Positions 9,640 to 17,763 of a DNA stretch of 64,000 bases are shown piece by piece. The notes under the pieces were generated by a model, which was not told where the DNA came from, did not search any database, and saw nothing but the letters and a program-made list of their open reading frames with translations. Location: NCBI RefSeq assembly GCF_900172365.1, contig NZ_FWFJ01000007.1, forward strand, positions 56,339-120,338, read 5' to 3'. The first letter of the stretch is position 1. Each line of letters starts with the position of its first letter. The position numbers and the translations under genes were made by a program. The DNA comes from Roseovarius gaetbuli. Lineage in GTDB: Bacteria; Pseudomonadota; Alphaproteobacteria; Rhodobacterales; Rhodobacteraceae.

Positions 9640-11436
9640 TTATTCCGCAATAAGTGCTGTGAGGCGATCCAGAACATCGCGCCAGCGCCGGAAAAACGCC
9701 AGCTGACCGGCATCCTCGAACAGGTGGAATTCGATCCAAGTGTAATCGCGCTGAAATTCTTGCAGGGTGGCAAGCGGCACCTGCGGATCCTGGGTGCCGC
9801 TCATGAAGACCACCGGAAGCTGGCCGCGCAAGGCATTGACCTCATCGCTCCAGTCACCAAGCTGACCCGAGGTTAGCTGTCGGGAAAAGGGTTCATGCGC
9901 GCAATGGGTGTCGGACAGGGCGGTGTCCGATCCGGTAACGATGGCCTCGAACACTTCGGCATCTTCAAATGTGGCCATATCGCCGGGCGAATTGCCGAAA
10001 ACCGAGTGGAAGAAGCCGCGTTTGCCGATCTTGCGGGCCAGCAGAAAGCCGGCCTTGACCATGAACGGCAACAGATGCGGCGTATATTTCGCGCCCGCCA
10101 GAATGAAGCGGTGCCATTTGTCCATGCGCTCGAATTGTTCGCGCCGGGTTAGCGGAAGCATGCCGGAACAGGCGATGATCGCACTGATCATCTCGGGGTT
10201 CTGGCGGGCCAACAGAACGGCGTAATAAAAGTCGCCACTCTGACAGATGATCGGGCAGCGGGTCACGCTTTCGGCCTGCAATATCTGGATCGTATCGGCG
10301 GTCAGGGCGGCGTCGTAATCGGTGCTGCGCGCCACCATGTCCGACAGGCCATAACCGGGGCGCAAAGGCACGATAATGCGCCAGCCGCGCCTTTCGGCCT
10401 CGGCCTCGGCCGAGGCGGGCCACCGCACAAGCCCGAAATCCAGCGGCAGATACAGCACCGGCGTGCCGCCCGGATCGCCAAGCACGAGGTAATCAAGCCG
10501 CCGTCCGTCCGGGGTAACCAGCGATTGAAAATCCAGCTCCTTGAGCATGCCATCGCCGCCACTCACCACGCGGGGGCCGGTGGCCGATTTCAGGGTCAGG
10601 CTGGTCATGTCCATGACCGAAAGCGCGAGGCGCACCAGCTCCAGCTGGGAATGGGTTTCGGTTTTGGCGAGGATTGATTTGATCTGGGCGCGGATCGTAT
10701 CCACCGAGCGGCCGCGCTGCGTGGCGATCTCGTTGACGGAGCGGCAATCGACGAGATGGCGCACGACTTCGGCCTCGGCGCCGCTCAGGCTGAAGGCGCT
10801 GCGCAGGATATCGCAAAAGCCCTCTGGCCAGGCGACCTCGTTTGACGCGGCAATCACAAGCGGCGTGCCATCCGCTGCCAGATGACGTTGCAGGCGCAGC
10901 ACGATCAGGTGCCCCTCGACGCGCGAGCGCACGCGCAAGACGGCGCTGTCCTTGTCGCTGTCATGGATCAGAAGGCGCACGGTGGCGGCAACGGCCTCGA
11001 TGTCATCGGCGTTGATCGACAGATCGCCAAGCCGCGCCTTTTCGGGCAGGTTTAGCCGTATGCGCGCCGCCTCATTTGCCGCGCGAATGCAGTTCTCTTG
11101 ATCGAACACGAGCGCCGCGACCCTGTCAAAGGGGGCAAGGATGGCGTCGATCTCATCGGGGTCTTCGCTCAGCGCGATCCGGTCCAGAAATTCCCCGGCA
11201 CGTCGGAAATGGCTGGCGATTTGCGGGTCATCAAGCAGGCGCGGCGCCGCGAAATCGGCGCGCGCGCGCAGCGGGCTGATCGCGCTTTCCCAATGATCCA
11301 AAAGCGCCTCATAGCGGGCCGGATCAAGCGCGACGTCATAGAGACAGCCGATCGCCTCGGCCCTGTCCTTGTCGGATAGGGTGGGGAAATCGGTATTATC
11401 CGCCTGTCGCTGGTTGGTCACCATGCCTGAGCCCAT
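9640..11436 (-). CDS. LuxR-type HTH regulator fused to degenerate alpha/beta hydrolase
   Basis: A 598-residue three-part protein. Residues 105-200 look like a PAS-type sensor (LVFDQENCIRAANEAA). Residues 213-275 are a LuxR-type helix-turn-helix (FSLSGAEAEVVRHL...VNEIATQRGRSVDTIRAQI). Residues 303-598 are an alpha/beta hydrolase fold (TPDGRRLDYLVLGDPGGTPVLYL). The nucleophile position is S400 in CQSGD rather than G-x-S-x-G, the acid may be D550 in SGTQDPQVP, and the usual histidine position reads AGQLAFF (Q578). The hydrolase part therefore probably binds a ligand rather than catalysing. The start is ATG 11436 or ATG 11424. It stands alone on the minus strand. Confidence 0.82.
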   Translation of the reverse strand: MGSGMVTNQRQADNTDFPTLSDKDRAEAIGCLYDVALDPARYEALLDHWESAISPLRARADFAAPRLLDDPQIASHFRRAGEFLDRIALSEDPDEIDAILAPFDRVAALVFDQENCIRAANEAARIRLNLPEKARLGDLSINADDIEAVAATVRLLIHDSDKDSAVLRVRSRVEGHLIVLRLQRHLAADGTPLVIAASNEVAWPEGFCDILRSAFSLSGAEAEVVRHLVDCRSVNEIATQRGRSVDTIRAQIKSILAKTETHSQLELVRLALSVMDMTSLTLKSATGPRVVSGGDGMLKELDFQSLVTPDGRRLDYLVLGDPGGTPVLYLPLDFGLVRWPASAEAEAERRGWRIIVPLRPGYGLSDMVARSTDYDAALTADTIQILQAESVTRCPIICQSGDFYYAVLLARQNPEMISAIIACSGMLPLTRREQFERMDKWHRFILAGAKYTPHLLPFMVKAGFLLARKIGKRGFFHSVFGNSPGDMATFEDAEVFEAIVTGSDTALSDTHCAHEPFSRQLTSGQLGDWSDEVNALRGQLPVVFMSGTQDPQVPLATLQEFQRDYTWIEFHLFEDAGQLAFFRRWRDVLDRLTALIAE

Positions 11437-11499
11437 GTTGGATCAATCGGAAGTAGAATGATCTAATGTCATACGTCTTTGTTCGTTTTGAGGCGGGAA

Positions 11500-12384
11500 T
11501 TAGGATTTTTCGTCCCAGGCCTCGCCCAGCAAACCGGCGAAATGATCGCGCAGCCGGGTCCAGGTGTCTTGATTTGCGGCGCAGAGCAGAAAGCCCTCGG
11601 AAATCTCCGTGTTATAGGCGCGCCCGTCAAGCATCATGGCAACCCCACCCGCCTGTTGGCAAGCCACAACCCCGGCCGCATGATCCCAAGGGTTAAGCAT
11701 GCCCGACATCACGAAATCGACCGCCCCCTGCGCCAGAACGCGGTACTCATGGCACGAACAGCGCAGCGATGTCACCCGCGCCAGACCCGGCAAAAGCCGC
11801 GCCACAAGCTCTTGTTGCTCCTGTGTCATCAAGGAATAATGCATGTACCCCTGCAACTCGGACAACTCGCCCCCCGAGGATACCTTTGCCGGGCGCTCTG
11901 CGCCAAGGGCGGCGCCAAGGCGGGTTGGCGTGGCCTCATCCGCGATGATCCAGTCATCCGCAATCGGATCATAAAGCAGGCCAAGCACCGGCCGCCCGAA
12001 ACGCGTCACGGCGATGATCACCCCGAAAAGCGGCAAGCCGTGGGCGAAATTCCAGGTGCCATCCACCGGGTCGATGATAATTGCCAGCTCTGCGGCGGAG
12101 ACATCCTCGCGCAGCGACGGTTTGGCCGCGACCGCCTCTTCGCCGATGATGAGGGCATGCGGGAACATCCGCTGCAATCCGCGCGCAATCATCGCCTCGG
12201 CCTGGTGGTCTGCCTCGGTCACAAGGTCGTGCGGGCCCGATTTGGTGGTGATATCGCCCTGTGCCAGATTGCGAAACCGCGGCATGATCTCGGCGCGCGC
12301 GGCCCGGCGCACCAGGTTGATCAGCGCGCTCTGCTGGGCGGGTGTCATCGGCGAGCTAAGCGGGATGGGCAGCGAATCTGTCAT
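11500..12384 (-). CDS. Inositol monophosphatase family protein
   Basis: Mg-dependent phosphatase of the IMPase/CysQ/FBPase fold, 294 residues. The metal-site motifs are GEEAV, DPVDGTWNFAHG and the C-terminal NPWDHAAGVVACQQAGG. The substrate may be inositol phosphate, PAP or another sugar phosphate and is not determined by sequence. Start ATG 12384 has AGGAGA upstream; an earlier ATG at 12399 lacks this. It is a close minus-strand neighbour of the HTH-hydrolase gene but without obvious functional linkage. Confidence 0.9.
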   Translation of the reverse strand: MTDSLPIPLSSPMTPAQQSALINLVRRAARAEIMPRFRNLAQGDITTKSGPHDLVTEADHQAEAMIARGLQRMFPHALIIGEEAVAAKPSLREDVSAAELAIIIDPVDGTWNFAHGLPLFGVIIAVTRFGRPVLGLLYDPIADDWIIADEATPTRLGAALGAERPAKVSSGGELSELQGYMHYSLMTQEQQELVARLLPGLARVTSLRCSCHEYRVLAQGAVDFVMSGMLNPWDHAAGVVACQQAGGVAMMLDGRAYNTEISEGFLLCAANQDTWTRLRDHFAGLLGEAWDEKS

Positions 12385-12445
12385 GGCGTCTCCTGTCATG
12401 CTGGGTCGTTAAGGTGCCACTGCCCGCGCCGGGTTTCAATGCGGC

Positions 12446-14965
12446 TTACTCGCGCGTGCGAAGGGTTTGCGCGGGCCGCGCCGTCAGTGGCCCAAGCGCA
12501 AAGCCAAGCCCGGCCAGAAGGGTCACAAGCGCACCACCAAGGATGATCGCGATGGCCGAGGGCCAGATCACCGCAAAGCTGGTCTCCATCACGAAATGGC
12601 TCACCGCCCAGCCCCCGGCGATCCCCGCGCCAAGCGCCACAAGACCGGCCGCCGCCCCCAGAATGGCGGCGCGCAACACGAGGCTGGTCAGGATCCGGCC
12701 CCGCGTGGCGCCAAGCGTCTTGAGGATCGCGGCCTCATAGGTACGGGCGCGCTGATCGGCGGCGGCGGCGCCAATCAACACCAAAAACCCGGTCAAAAGC
12801 GTCACCGACGCGCCCCAGGATGTGGCCGAGGCGAGACCGGCCAGAAGCTCAGACACCTGCGCAATCGCGTCGCGCACCCGGATCGCGGTGACATTGGGAA
12901 AGCGGTCGTTGATATCGTTCAGGATCGCCGCCTCGGCCTCTTGCTCGGCATAGACCGTGGCGATGAAACTATGCGGCGCACCGGCAAGGGCCGCAGGGTT
13001 CATCAGCATCACAAAGCCCATGCCGGCGGTCGAAAAATCAACCTCGCGGAACGAGGTGATCGGCGCGGTGATGTCGCGCCCCAGAATGTTGAGGGTGATC
13101 AGGTCGCCAAGTTTCAAGCCGATTTCCCCGGCCTCTTCGGCGGCAAAGCTAAGCTGTGGCGTGCCGGTATAATCCTCGCCCCACCATGTTCCGGCGGTGA
13201 GTTCGGTGCGCGCGGGCAAGGCATCGGCATAGCTGATCGCGCGGTCGCCTTCGACCACCCAATGGCCGGGGGCGACCTCGGTTGCGGGGCGGTCGTTGAT
13301 CCGGCTGATGATCCCGCGCAGCATCGGCGCGCTGTCGATCCGGCTCACGGCCGGGTCACTTTCCAACCGTTCCAGAAAGCCGGGCATCTGGTCCTTTTGC
13401 ATGTCGACAAAGAAGTAGGACGGCGCGCGCTCCGGCAGGTCGGCGGCAATCGCGCGGCGCAGGTTGCCGTCAATCTGACCAACCGCGGCCAGAACGGTGA
13501 GGCCCAGACCGAGCGAGAGCATCACCGGCCCCGCCGTGGTGCCTGGCCCGCCGATGGCGGCGAGCGCCCAACTCAGGGCCGGGCGGCGGCGCAGGCGCGG
13601 GCGAAGGCCGCGCGCGGCGCCTTGTACCAGCCATGCGGCGGCGGCCAGAGAGGCCAGTGCCCCACCGATGCCGCCCGCCGTCCAGAGGGTCAGGCGCAGG
13701 TTGCCGGAAAACAGGATGGCCGAGGCCAGAAGCGTGGCGATCAGCAGCGCCGTGGCCAGCAGGTAGGGCCAGCTTGGCCAGCGGCTTGATCCCGAAACCG
13801 CATCGCGAAACAGCGCGGCGGCGCGCACGTCGCGCGCCCGCGCCAGCGGCCAGAGGGTAAAGATAAGCACGCTGAGGGTGCTATAGAGTGCGGCCTCGGC
13901 CATCGGGCGGGGATAGGGCGCAAAGACCGCCGGCACCGGAAGGCCGTCGGCAAAGACCGGTGCCAGGGCAATCGGTACACCCACGCCAAGGCCTATCCCG
14001 ACCGCGATCCCGACAAGCGCCAGAACGCCGACCTGGATGAAATAGGTCAGAAAGATCGTCCGCTGATCCGCGCCAAGCGTGCGCAGCGTGGCGATCACGC
14101 GGGTTTTGCCCGCCAGATAAGAGCGCAGCGCCGAGGAAATGCCGACACCGCCCACCGCCAGCCCCGAAAGGCCGACCAGCACGAGAAACGCGCCAAGGCG
14201 TTCGACAAACTGGGCAACGCGGGGCGTGCCGTTTCGCGCATCAAGCCAGCGAAAGCCGCTTCCGGCAAGGCCGGTCTTGGCGCTCTCTTCCGCCGCCGAA
14301 AGGTTGGCGCCATCCGGCAGATCAAGCCGGTATTTGGTCTTGAACAGCGATCCGGGCGTCAAGAGGCCGGAGGTTTCAAGCGCCTCTGTCGCCACGATGG
14401 TGCGCGGGCCAAGGCCGAACCCGGCGCGCGACTGATCGGGTTCGCGCACAAGTTCCGCCATCAGGCGAAACTCTTGCGTGCCAAGGCGAAATGTGTCGCC
14501 GACCTCAAGGTCAAGCCGCTGGATCAACAGCGCATGCATCACCGCGCCGGGCAGGCCGTTGCTGTCGGCAAGCGCCTCTGCAAGCGCCATCTCGGGCAGC
14601 AATTCAACGGCGCCGACAAGCGGATAGGCGGCATCGACCGCCTTGACTTGCGTGAGCTCGCGCGCGCCCTCGGGGATCACCGCAAGCGAGCGGAAATCGG
14701 CAACTTCCGAGGTGCGGCTGGCGAATTGGTCGATCCAGTCGCGCTCGGCCGCGGTCGCAAAGCGATAGGTCAGCTCAAGTTCCGCATCGCCGCCCAAAAG
14801 CGCGGCGCCCTGCGACACAAGCCCGGCCTTGATGCTTTCGCGGATCGTGCCGACGGCGGCAATCGCGGCCACGCCAAGGATGACGCAGGCCAGAAATACC
14901 CGAAAGCCCCGCAAGCCGCCACGCAGCTCGCGCCGGGCCAGTTTTACCGCGACCCCAAGGCTCAT
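12446..14965 (-). CDS. ABC transporter permease, YbbP/FtsX family
   Basis: An 839-residue inner-membrane permease with one N-terminal transmembrane helix (residues 20-42), a large periplasmic domain, a central group of helices (about 255-480) and a C-terminal FtsX-type set of helices (about 715-835) in the order typical of YbbP/MacB-like type VII systems. It starts at ATG 14965, overlapping the stop of the ATPase gene by 4 nt (ATGA), so the two are translationally coupled. Together with the adjacent tesA the order matches the conserved ybbA-ybbP/tesA neighbourhood. The transported substrate is unknown. Confidence 0.88.
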   Translation of the reverse strand: MSLGVAVKLARRELRGGLRGFRVFLACVILGVAAIAAVGTIRESIKAGLVSQGAALLGGDAELELTYRFATAAERDWIDQFASRTSEVADFRSLAVIPEGARELTQVKAVDAAYPLVGAVELLPEMALAEALADSNGLPGAVMHALLIQRLDLEVGDTFRLGTQEFRLMAELVREPDQSRAGFGLGPRTIVATEALETSGLLTPGSLFKTKYRLDLPDGANLSAAEESAKTGLAGSGFRWLDARNGTPRVAQFVERLGAFLVLVGLSGLAVGGVGISSALRSYLAGKTRVIATLRTLGADQRTIFLTYFIQVGVLALVGIAVGIGLGVGVPIALAPVFADGLPVPAVFAPYPRPMAEAALYSTLSVLIFTLWPLARARDVRAAALFRDAVSGSSRWPSWPYLLATALLIATLLASAILFSGNLRLTLWTAGGIGGALASLAAAAWLVQGAARGLRPRLRRRPALSWALAAIGGPGTTAGPVMLSLGLGLTVLAAVGQIDGNLRRAIAADLPERAPSYFFVDMQKDQMPGFLERLESDPAVSRIDSAPMLRGIISRINDRPATEVAPGHWVVEGDRAISYADALPARTELTAGTWWGEDYTGTPQLSFAAEEAGEIGLKLGDLITLNILGRDITAPITSFREVDFSTAGMGFVMLMNPAALAGAPHSFIATVYAEQEAEAAILNDINDRFPNVTAIRVRDAIAQVSELLAGLASATSWGASVTLLTGFLVLIGAAAADQRARTYEAAILKTLGATRGRILTSLVLRAAILGAAAGLVALGAGIAGGWAVSHFVMETSFAVIWPSAIAIILGGALVTLLAGLGFALGPLTARPAQTLRTRE

Positions 14966-15648
14966 GCGGCGGCCTCGGCGGTTTCGATCCGGCCGTCGCG
15001 AAGGCTAATCACCCGGTCACAGCGCGCCGCAAGCTCGGGGTCGTGGGTGACCAGAACCAGCGTGGCATCATGGCGGTCGCGCAGATCGAACAGCAGGTCG
15101 ATGATCGCAGCGCCGGTGCTGCTGTCGAGGTTGCCGGTGGGTTCATCGGCCAGAATGATCGCCGGGCGCGGCGCGGCGGCGCGCGCCAGGGCAACGCGCT
15201 GTTGTTCGCCGCCCGAAAGCTGTGAGGGGTAATGCCCGCCGCGCGCATGCAGGCCGACCGCCTCAAGCTCTTGCGCGGCGCGCTCCTGTGCATCGGGCTG
15301 ATTGGCAAGTTCAAGCGGGGTGGCGACATTTTCGATCGCGGTCATCGTCGGGATCAGGTGAAAGGATTGAAACACAATGCCGAAATTGTCGCGCCGCAGG
15401 CGGGCAAGCTGATCTTCGTTCATCGCCGAGAGGTCATGATCAAGCGCCATGACCTTGCCCGAGGTGGCACGTTCCAGCCCGCCCATCAGCATCAGCAGCG
15501 AAGACTTGCCAGATCCCGACGGCCCGATCAGCCCGACCGTCTCGCCACGGTGGACATCCAGAGAAATCCCGTGGAGTATCTGGACAAGTCCGGCATTGCC
15601 CTCAAGCGAAAGTGTGGCGTCGGTAAGCGATAAAATCGGAGAGGTCAT
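14962..15648 (-). CDS. ABC transporter ATP-binding protein, YbbA type
   Basis: A 228-residue ATPase of the LolD/MacB/YbbA branch. Walker A is GPSGSGKSS, the Q-loop is VFQSFHL, the signature is LSGGEQQR, and Walker B is [13 protein letters not shown] with a following H in VTHD. It partners with the overlapping YbbP-type permease. Start ATG 15648 is chosen because longer readings would run into tesA on the other strand. The divergent tesA start lies only 5-29 nt away. Confidence 0.92.
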   Translation of the reverse strand: MTSPILSLTDATLSLEGNAGLVQILHGISLDVHRGETVGLIGPSGSGKSSLLMLMGGLERATSGKVMALDHDLSAMNEDQLARLRRDNFGIVFQSFHLIPTMTAIENVATPLELANQPDAQERAAQELEAVGLHARGGHYPSQLSGGEQQRVALARAAAPRPAIILADEPTGNLDSSTGAAIIDLLFDLRDRHDATLVLVTHDPELAARCDRVISLRDGRIETAEAAA

Positions 15649-15676
15649 ACGAGTGCGCCTGATCAATAAGGATTTT

Positions 15677-16324
15677 GTGACATATGGGGCCTGCCGGGCC
15701 TTGGGCAAGGCAATAGCCGCCTTTCTCATGCTTGTCAGCCCCGCCTGGGCCGGGCCGGTCACGGTGCTCGCATTGGGCGATAGCCTGACGCAGGGCTATG
15801 GCCTTGTCGAGGATCAGGGCTTTGTGCCTCAGATGCAGAAATGGATTGCGGATCAGGGGCTTGAGGCGCGGCTTGTCAATGGTGGCGTGTCGGGCGACAC
15901 CACCACAGGTGGCGCGGCGCGCGTGGAGTGGAGCCTGACACCCGAGGTTGATGCGATGATCGTGACGCTTGGCGGCAATGATCTTTTGCGTGGGCTTGAT
16001 CCGGCCATGAGCCGCGGAAATATCGAGGAAATTCTCAAGGTGGCCAAGGCCAAGGGCATCGAGGTTCTGCTTGTGGGGATGACGGCGCCGGGCAATTACG
16101 GGGCCGAATACAAGGCCGATTTCGACGCGATCTATCCTGAGCTGTCAGAGGCCTATGGCACGCTTTACGCGGGCAATTTCTTTGCCGGTCTGGGCGAGGG
16201 CAGCCCGGCCGATCTTCAGGCCTATTTTCAGGCGGATGGCATTCATCCAAATGCCGAGGGCGTAGCCCGGATCGTCGAGGCGCTTGGGCCGAAGGTGGTC
16301 GAGTTGATCACCGCCGCAAAATGA
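15677..16324 (+). CDS. tesA: TesA-type arylesterase / acyl-CoA thioesterase I (SGNH hydrolase)
   Basis: Periplasmic GDSL esterase. Residues 1-25 form a signal peptide ending SPAWA-G. Catalytic blocks: GDSLTQGYG (S36), the Gly block around GGVSGDT, GGNDLLRG with the Asn, and DGIHPN (D187, H190). The 215 residues fit E. coli TesA, which hydrolyses thioesters, lysophospholipids and aryl esters. GTG at 15677 has AAGGA just upstream and gives the best signal peptide; GTG at 15653 is an alternative. It is divergent from the YbbA/YbbP genes, a widely conserved arrangement. Confidence 0.9.
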   Translation: MTYGACRALGKAIAAFLMLVSPAWAGPVTVLALGDSLTQGYGLVEDQGFVPQMQKWIADQGLEARLVNGGVSGDTTTGGAARVEWSLTPEVDAMIVTLGGNDLLRGLDPAMSRGNIEEILKVAKAKGIEVLLVGMTAPGNYGAEYKADFDAIYPELSEAYGTLYAGNFFAGLGEGSPADLQAYFQADGIHPNAEGVARIVEALGPKVVELITAAK

Positions 16325-16347
16325 AAAGGGCCCACGCGGGGCCCCAT
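16325..16347. terminator. Bidirectional hairpin between tesA and csp
   Basis: GGGCCC-ACGCG-GGGCCC. Read on the minus strand it is followed by TTTTC, so it serves best as the terminator of the cold-shock gene, and may also stop tesA transcripts. Confidence 0.6.
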
Positions 16348-16369
16348 TCGCAACGTAAGGTAGCGCGCT

Positions 16370-16576
16370 TTATGCGAGGGCGATATTTGCCGCCGATTCA
16401 CGGCCATCACGGCCCGCTTCCACGTCGAATGTCACTTTCTGGTTGTCGGCCAGACCGGTAAGGCCTGCGCGCTCAACAGCCGAAATATGAACGAAAATGT
16501 CCTTGCCGCCGCCATCGGGCGCGATAAAGCCATAGCCTTTGGTTGCGTTAAACCATTTCACGGTGCCACTTGCCAT
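16370..16576 (-). CDS. Cold-shock protein (CspA family)
   Basis: A 68-residue single OB-fold nucleic-acid-binding protein that melts RNA structure. RNP1 is KGYGFI and RNP2 is DIFVHIS, starting with TVKWFN. AAGGAGA precedes the ATG. About 210 nt upstream (16577-16790) contain no gene and likely hold the long structured leader usual for this family. Confidence 0.96.
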   Translation of the reverse strand: MASGTVKWFNATKGYGFIAPDGGGKDIFVHISAVERAGLTGLADNQKVTFDVEAGRDGRESAANIALA

Positions 16577-16796
16577 TCTGTGGTCTCCTTCTCAAGTGTT
16601 GCTGCCCGCGTTGGTGCGGCAGCCCGGCAAAGTCGTGCAAGATCGAGTGACTGAGCCGTTGATAGGAGCAGATGGTCGATAGCTGTAACGTCGCAGTGAA
16701 AAATATGGGAGCAGATTTTTTAAAAATCAAGAGACAAGACGCGATGCGCGGATTGCTGCAATCCTGATGAAATTTCACGCTTTACTGGTGTTAAAG
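16577..16796 (-). promoter_or_regulatory. Leader/promoter region of the cold-shock gene
   Basis: Gene-less, A/T-richer stretch between csp and the L,D-transpeptidase gene. Cold-shock genes commonly have long 5' leaders that control translation; I see no defined motif beyond the ribosome site. A 76-codon reading frame on the minus strand here lacks conserved features and is taken as spurious. Confidence 0.4.
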
Positions 16797-16833
16797 GCAA
16801 AACCGCCGGTCCTGCGGATGGCGGAACCGGCGG
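16797..16833 (-). terminator. Terminator of L,D-transpeptidase gene
   Basis: CCGCCGGT (16803-16810) pairs with ACCGGCGG (16826-16833). On the minus strand the stem is followed by TTTTG. It lies 22 nt beyond the stop codon. Confidence 0.65.
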
Positions 16834-16854
16834 CGATGTCTGATGTGGAATGGT

Positions 16855-17421
16855 CTAGAGAACCGTGACGACGGTGCCGGTCGGCACACGCTCGTAAAGG
16901 TCCTGCACGTGTTCGTTGATCATCCGGATACAGCCGCTTGACACCGAGCGCCCGATCGAGCTTGGCTGGGTCGTGCCGTGAATCCGGTAATAGGTGTCGC
17001 GCCCGTTCTGGAACAGGTAAAGCGCGCGCGATCCAAGCGGGTTGCCCTTGCCGCCCGGCTGAACATAGTCGTTGTCCTTGAACTTGCCATAGGCACCGGG
17101 ATCACGCTCGATCATCTCGTTGGTCGGGCGCCAGGTGGGCCATTTCTTTTTCACGGCAATTGTCGCGGTGCCGGTGAATTCAAGACCGGCCTTGCCCACG
17201 CCGACGCCGTAACGCCGCGCCTTGCCCGGCGCGGTCACGAAATAGAGGAAATGCGCGCGCGGCAGGATGATCAGCTGACCGGGTTCATACTTGGGATCAA
17301 AATCCACCTCTTGCGGGGCGTATCTTGGATCAAGCTCAAAGGCGCTTGCTATGGCAGGCACAAGCGCGGGAAGGGCAACGGCGGCAAGGCCGGTGGCCAG
17401 AAATTTGCGGCGTTGGATCAT
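16855..17421 (-). CDS. L,D-transpeptidase (YkuD domain)
   Basis: Periplasmic enzyme that makes 3-3 peptidoglycan cross-links or attaches proteins to peptidoglycan. Of 188 residues, 1-27 form a Tat-like signal (QRRKFLATGLAAVALPAL...IASA). The YkuD catalytic block is IHGTTQPSSIG...SSGCIRM, with H148, C164 and R166. Start ATG 17421 follows TTCAGGAGA. No peptidoglycan-binding domain is present, so it is a short single-domain form. Confidence 0.93.
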   Translation of the reverse strand: MIQRRKFLATGLAAVALPALVPAIASAFELDPRYAPQEVDFDPKYEPGQLIILPRAHFLYFVTAPGKARRYGVGVGKAGLEFTGTATIAVKKKWPTWRPTNEMIERDPGAYGKFKDNDYVQPGGKGNPLGSRALYLFQNGRDTYYRIHGTTQPSSIGRSVSSGCIRMINEHVQDLYERVPTGTVVTVL

Positions 17422-17543
17422 TGGCTGTCTCCTGAAATTCGGCTCAGAGTATAGGATAACCCCATAAGGTTGAAACAATCAAAACCCGGTGATGGGGGCA
17501 TCTTTTACGCAACTGTGGCGGTGGGGCCGCGATTCAGCCGGGT

Positions 17544-17666
17544 TTAGATCGCCGCCCAATCGGTGAATTTGAACGGCAGAGTGCGCCGTTGAAGGGGGCT
17601 AACGCGCGCAGGTGGCGGGGTTTTGACCTTGGTGTCCTTGGCGGGGCGGGGGGCTTGCGGGGTCAT
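17544..17666 (-). CDS. Small basic protein, 40 residues, unknown
   Basis: An open frame from ATG 17666 (preceded by AAAAGGAGGCCC, an excellent ribosome site) to TAA at 17544. The product begins MTPQAPRPAKDTKVKTPPP and ends LPFKFTDWAAI: Pro/Lys-rich first half and a short aromatic tail. The strong ribosome site and G/C-ending codons argue that it is real. It lies between the L,D-transpeptidase and MFS genes on the same strand. No function recognised. Confidence 0.6.
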   Translation of the reverse strand: MTPQAPRPAKDTKVKTPPPARVSPLQRRTLPFKFTDWAAI

Positions 17667-17763
17667 GAGGGCCTCCTTTTGATTGGGCTTATACCCGAGC
17701 TAGGCGGTGCTTGGGCCCATATCCAGAGGGGATCGAAACATCGTGAGCGGGCGTGAGCGGGCG

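Noticed and set aside
12467..13789. 440-codon plus-strand frame
   Set aside because: Antisense to the YbbP-type permease; very Arg/Gly/His-rich, typical of spurious frames in high-GC DNA.
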